Positions 59,992-64,000 of a stretch of 64,000 nt of DNA are shown piece by piece (position 1 is the first letter of the stretch; the number at the start of each line of letters is the position of its first letter). A model generated the notes under the pieces. It saw nothing but the letters and a program-made list of their open reading frames with translations. It was not told the DNA's origin and searched no databases. The position numbers and the translations under genes were made by a program. Source of the stretch: Lojkania enalia (taxonomy: Eukaryota; Ascomycota; Dothideomycetes; Pleosporales); assembly GCA_010094045.1 (NCBI GenBank), contig ML986580.1, forward strand, positions 884,059-948,058, read 5' to 3'.

Positions 59992-60599
59992 TGTTGAGGC
60001 GATGTCGTCGTTAGGATATCGCTATACGTGATACGGAGAGCGTCGTCGATTTTGATCCAATCTATTGTTTGTATCGAGGTTATCTCCTCGTACATATTTC
60101 TGCCAGAGGGGTATCTTTCTATTCCCCCTGCTGGATTCATCTTCGGGGTCCGGAACTCACCCGTATCTGGGACGGGAGATTTCTAGCCCATAGATTTTAA
60201 CCTCTTCAGGAGGTACGCCTGGATCCATATATTCCCATACCCTCAGCTTGCCGGCCGTCAGCTTGCGCTGCTCGAGCCAATCTTCCCAATCGCCCATAGT
60301 ACTATCTCTTAGATATGGCGCTGGAGGGGTGTGCAACCGTTGCAACGCCAGAAATATGCTGGGATATATCGATGTGGAAGAACAAAATAGCCTCAAACAT
60401 GATACGGCGTGTTAGTAGGCTCACAAAGTGCAGAATTTGCACGTAATACTGATGGCTGAGTGCCCAAATCGTTGGTGAACGATAAAGATAAGGATATCGC
60501 AATATTGCGACACCAAACAAAGAGGAGCGATATCGATCGCGATATATATATAAAAAGGTTGAGTTGCAGTTATTTTGGTGCGATAACCGGGCTCATAAC

Positions 60600-60777
60600 T
60601 GTGGTGAGGGGCGAATCTTGTCTCAGGAAGGGATATGAGGAACTGAACTGCTTGATTGAGGATGGCCAGTAGGCCATATTTATGTACATAGAAAAAGGGG
60701 TATATCAGTTGATATCCGGTGTGATATCGTACGACGATATCTGATACAGCTCGGCAGACTTACCAAAATTCCCATCA
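60600..60777 (+). repeat. 178-bp inverted repeat, right arm
   Basis: The mirror copy of 59814-59991, 608 bases away. On the plus strand it encodes the same gag fragment (VVRGESCLRKGYEELNCLIE). It has no poly(A) tail and ends abruptly on both sides. Confidence 0.85.
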
Positions 60778-60949
60778 CATTTAATATAACCAAGATGCTT
60801 GAATTTATCCTAGATTTTACAGCGTAAAAATACTACAGGCCGGACGAATATGAGAAATTTGGGCTAGGTTAAACCTACTGACCACAGTATAACCAGGAAG
60901 CCATTTCAGAAATTCAATCTAGAGACGTAGGGATTGCTGACGTTAGACA

Positions 60950-61490
60950 TCCTTGAAGAGCGCAAAATTGTTGATTTCGGACTTCCAATCAATGGGAAGG
61001 ACATTGACATTAAAAGTATAGCCGCATCGAGCGAAGTGAATGCACTCCTCGAAGTTTTGTTTGGCTGATGTGGCTGGACTCCCGATCTTCCAAATTCTCG
61101 TCAGGATCCTCGATTATCCATTTCTTTAGCATTTTCATGGTCTGGGGGGGCTGTCAAGATAGCTTGACGTTCGGTTACCATGCTAATTTTGCCAACTTAG
61201 AGGTAAGCGGGAGGGAGTTGTCTATGATTCTAGCGGGTCCATTTGGTACCGTATCTGCAATGCTCTTATAAATTGGGAATACCTCGGTTGTGCTGACGGA
61301 TATGATAAAGGTGTTTTCGTCGATGGCTAGAATGCCTTTAGGATTCTCGAGCACGGTGATACCAAGAGAGGTAAGGGGCTGTTTGTCTGCTTCGGAGTAA
61401 ACGAGATCTTGGCAGATAATTTGGATGGTTCCAACGACGAAGAAATAGGGGGGTTCTTCTTATGTTGCTTATAGAATTCGTCTGAAGCTT
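60950..61490 (-). pseudogene. SRR1-like domain gene relic
   Basis: On the minus strand a segment of about 90 codons reads FFVVGTIQIICQDLVYSEAD, KQPLTSLGITVLENPKGILA, IDENTFIISV and then SIADTVPNGPARIIDNS, which resembles fungal SRR1-like proteins (CQDP..Y...D...L..LG..V...P.....ID..T). It then meets a stop (TAG/TAA after SKLAKLAW) and decays; a possible N-terminal portion around 61560-61720 is in other frames. SRR1-like proteins are a fungal family linked to stress and circadian regulators in plants. The copy looks dead. Confidence 0.5.
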
Positions 61491-62455
61491 TAGCCATGGA
61501 AATCGCGGCGAGATGTTGGAAGAGCGATATGTAAGGTGGGTTGTTAGATTAACTGCTCAGCTTGCGAAAGCTACTATAGCCAAAGAAAACAATCTTGAAA
61601 ACAACTTTTCTGATGCGAGGCGAGGCCGAATGCGGCTAAGGCAATACAGTAGTGCAGTATCTTGCAAGCCCTGCTCTCTCGCCACGGCTTTTCGCACTCC
61701 GTCCACGCCATTGAAACAATGTTTAAGTCCTAGCATGACTTAGGTGGACATTTAGAGGACATGAAAAGCAAAATAGGGCAAGGGATAGTCTCTAGATGGA
61801 GACTCAAGGCTCTTTCGTCGAAGTATTCACTAGCTCTAGGTAACTTTGCGCCGAATCCTTGGATTTGGTAACCATACCAAGCCAGACTAGAATTTTTAAA
61901 GTAATAAATACTACAGTTCTTGTTGCTTGGCAAATGCCTCAATCCCTTCTTCTTTCCAGCAAAGTTGGTGATTTAGAACGATGCTCCCTTGGGGATGGAA
62001 AATATGGTATCAATTTTTTCCTTGCTTGATGGCCGTCACTTTATCTTGAAGATCTATGAATGCACGAGTATAGACGCCCTTCAGTTTACGCGTTCGTAAA
62101 ACCAATTCTAAAAGTCCAAGGGAGATAAGGATCTGAACAATTTTGACAATCAACATTCTCCCTGCCTCGTGTGGTTACCTGGCTCAAGTTTTCTTCTGGA
62201 GTCCTGTTGTCTCTCGCACCATCTTGCGAAGGATGGGCCGTGTCATGACGTTGGGATGGAGAGATAGTGATAAACTGAAGCGAATATGTCCAAATATCGT
62301 ATGTGATTCGTTAACTACACAATGGAGTAGTCGCTTCAATGGAATTCTCTCTTAATCGATCGTATATTTCATGATTACTACGCGGTTCAGCCCCCTTAAT
62401 AGCCTTTATCTCTTGATCTCCCACAAAAAATTGTACATTGGTCTAACGTTTCCCA
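61491..62455. other. decayed AT-rich stretch
   Basis: About 1 kb. Scattered protein-like frames on the minus strand (61580-61940) may be the 5' part of the SRR1-like relic. No intact gene. Confidence 0.4.
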
Positions 62456-62662
62456 TCAGCTAGCTTCAGTTTCGGGGTCGCTCAACAACCGTGTGGTTCG
62501 GTCGTGAAGTTGCTTAAATCGGTAGCTTTGACTTAGAAGATCTTCAAGTCGGGTCCGAGTGTTCATTCCCGCTATGTTGTCTTCAACTAGCTCATAGGGA
62601 AAGGATGTATATAGCATTGCTCCAAACAAAGAACATGGCCATTTACAAAACCAATGGTTGTT
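62456..62662 (-). pseudogene. unassigned coding-like relic
   Basis: The minus strand keeps one frame of about 68 codons with protein-like composition (WFCKWPCSLFGAMLYTSFPY, ELVEDNIAGMNTRTRLEDLL, SQSYRFKQLHDRTTRLL), ending in TGA. No family recognised. It has no proper start upstream, so it may be the last exon of a decayed gene. Confidence 0.3.
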
Positions 62663-62766
62663 ATAAAAGAAAAATTTTTTTTAAGAAAACAAAAAACCCC
62701 CATTTCTAGCCAATGGACTCCATAGTGCAGTCGAATTTCTCTTAACTAAACTGCCATTGAAAACTT

Positions 62767-63561
62767 TCAACTTTGCTTCTTCCACAAAGCGTATGAAATG
62801 AACGGTATCCCCAGCGTGGCTAAAATCATCAACCACCTCGTTAGCCCTTTCATAACCTTTTTCTTTGCAAGTCGATCAATTGCTTCACTATCATTAATTC
62901 GTGGAAATTCTATATGTTTTGGGATTTCTTTCCCAAGAGCCTTGCATAAAGGTTCCCATCCATCTTTAATATCATAAAACACAAGCCGTTCTGGAGGAAC
63001 AACGCGCTTTAAGTAAGCAATATGATTGTAGTACGATTTACTAGTCACCGGCTCTTGTTCGCCATATAAATAGACCCACTGCTTCCGTAGCAAATTTATA
63101 TAATTGACAAAGTGGCGCATCCCGGGTATTGGAAAAAGGATGAAGCGTAGAAACCCCATGGTCGCCGCGTTCTGAACACTTTCCATATTCTTCACCCAGG
63201 AGTCTGGGGAGCGCGTGGTGCAGATAATAATTGCATCGGGATAGATTTTAACAAGTTCTTCTACGAGACCTGCCGCCGGCATATCTGTAACCGCGACGTA
63301 GCCAACATATCTTTGCTTGAAGATATCGAAGATGAGTTTCTTCTCAGACGCGTTTTGAGGCGGAAAATGCGAAAGAAGCTTTATACAAGATAATATCTCG
63401 ATCTCAGTGCCCATCGTAACTTGAGTACCACCGTGATATACGGGGCCTTTGAGAAGAATTCGAAGCGCCTCGCCGAATGATGCGGTACCGGTACGAGGGA
63501 GGCCGGCTCCAATGACTTGGAGTTTAGCACCTGATTTGGGTGAAGAGGCTTGATTACCCAT
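62767..63561 (-). CDS. P-loop sulfotransferase-like protein (Sulfotransfer_4 type)
   Basis: One open frame of 264 residues starting at ATG 63561 (MGNQASSPKSG). The frame is open a little further upstream, but without an ATG. The nucleotide-binding loop is QVIGAGLPRTGTASFGEALR near residue 14, the 5'-phosphosulfate-type loop of the family. The second conserved segment is IIICTTRSPDSWVKNM (3'-phosphate site, near 125-140). A C-terminal hydrophobic helix (WLMILATLGIPFISYALW) could anchor it to a membrane, and the MGNQ start is a possible N-myristoylation site. Fungal members are often mislabelled as epimerases and their substrates are unknown. It is intronless. Confidence 0.88.
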   Translation of the reverse strand: MGNQASSPKSGAKLQVIGAGLPRTGTASFGEALRILLKGPVYHGGTQVTMGTEIEILSCIKLLSHFPPQNASEKKLIFDIFKQRYVGYVAVTDMPAAGLVEELVKIYPDAIIICTTRSPDSWVKNMESVQNAATMGFLRFILFPIPGMRHFVNYINLLRKQWVYLYGEQEPVTSKSYYNHIAYLKRVVPPERLVFYDIKDGWEPLCKALGKEIPKHIEFPRINDSEAIDRLAKKKVMKGLTRWLMILATLGIPFISYALWKKQS

Positions 63562-64000
63562 TTCTCCTCTACTAAACGACAAGTGGAATTTTCCAGATAT
63601 TATTTTTGAGAAGAGCAAAAGATATTCAGGGAATTAAGGTGGGATTAAGATCAAGTGCCGAAGTCGCGCTGCCTTCCTACCGTAGGACTCGTGCGAGTCT
63701 CATTGTCAGCGCTAAATATTGTCTTGGCTCAAAAGCTTGAGGCAATCCGCTAGACTTCCCTAAATACATTAATGCGATATGTAAACTCCAAGCTGGATGC
63801 TGCCAGCTGCAGTCTCCTACTAATATGAGTTTCATTGGTTTGGTGGTTAATAGTAGTGTTCTAGGGGGTAGGAGGGGCAAATAGTCCTTTGTGCGATGGT
63901 CGATATGGTTTATTGTTGATAATCCATTCGCGGCCTAGCGACACCGGTTCCCCTACTATTGTGTAGCATATACTCAAAATGTCGCCTTGATGGTGGGTTG
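63562..64000. promoter_or_regulatory. upstream region of the sulfotransferase-like gene to the window edge
   Basis: 439 bases, no gene recognised. It must contain the promoter of the preceding minus-strand gene. Confidence 0.4.

Larger units (their letters stand above)
59558..60420 (-). mobile_element. retroelement gag relic with 3' poly(A) tract
   Basis: On the minus strand, fragments read like a Ty1/copia-type gag: WEDWLEQRKLTAGKLRVWEY with MDPGVPPEEVK (near 60300-60200), then IDWIKIDDALRITYSDILTT, TSPQHVVRGESRLRKGYEEL and NCLIEDVQ (near 60060-59925), with a stop and further decayed frames to about 59715. Downstream on the same strand lies a run of 27 A (27 T at 59558-59584 on the plus strand). 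Poly(A) behind a gag-like frame suggests insertion by reverse transcription of a polyadenylated RNA. No reverse transcriptase or LTR was seen, so the class is uncertain. Confidence 0.6.

Overview
The window is nuclear DNA from a filamentous ascomycete (Pezizomycotina). Genes are split by many short introns (about 47-70 nt, GT-AG, CTAAC/CTGAC-like branch sites), the housekeeping proteins have fungal architectures (Pop3, SRP72, Pic2-type phosphate carrier, CysA-type acyltransferase), and there are an AA9 polysaccharide monooxygenase and the relic of a HET-domain gene. The class (possibly Leotiomycetes) is a guess from overall protein resemblance and is not proved here. I re-joined exons by reading splice sites and frames by hand, so product lengths are predictions.

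Layout. (1) 1-17.9 kb is a dense housekeeping block: a USP9X-like deubiquitinase (running off the left edge), POP3, SRP72, TFIIE-alpha, PUS1, pyruvate dehydrogenase E1-alpha, ferrochelatase and KU70, arranged as divergent and convergent pairs with short promoters. (2) 18-20.4 kb holds the corpse of an MFS sugar transporter. (3) 20.7-45.6 kb is a looser mix: a mitochondrial serine/homoserine acyltransferase, a secreted AA9 LPMO, an F-box/WD40 ubiquitin-ligase subunit, a mitochondrial phosphate carrier split by micro-exons, a secreted carboxylesterase, an intronless Ldh2-type dehydrogenase, a glycosylated membrane protein with a GC-AG intron, ALG5, and a C2H2/Est1-like protein. (4) 45.6-51.0 kb has no gene I can support, then an MFS transporter at 51-53 kb. 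(5) 53-62.7 kb is gene-poor and relic-rich: a broken HET gene, a nested hairpin cluster, a small secreted eight-cysteine peptide gene with a Kex2-type site, a retroelement gag relic with a poly(A) tail and a 178-bp inverted repeat, and an SRR1-like relic. (6) The right edge carries a P-loop sulfotransferase-like gene.

How the genes work together. The left block covers tRNA/rRNA processing (POP3, PUS1), protein targeting (SRP72), transcription (TFIIE-alpha), mitochondrial carbon and haem metabolism (PDA1, HEM15), DNA end joining (KU70) and ubiquitin turnover. These neighbours do not form a pathway cluster. The three genes for secreted proteins (AA9, carboxylesterase, Cys-rich peptide) are the ones where I saw clear TATA boxes, as expected for inducible genes. 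The most novel item is the Cys-rich secreted peptide, lying alone among decayed repeats. I saw no CRISPR array, rRNA or convincing tRNA gene.
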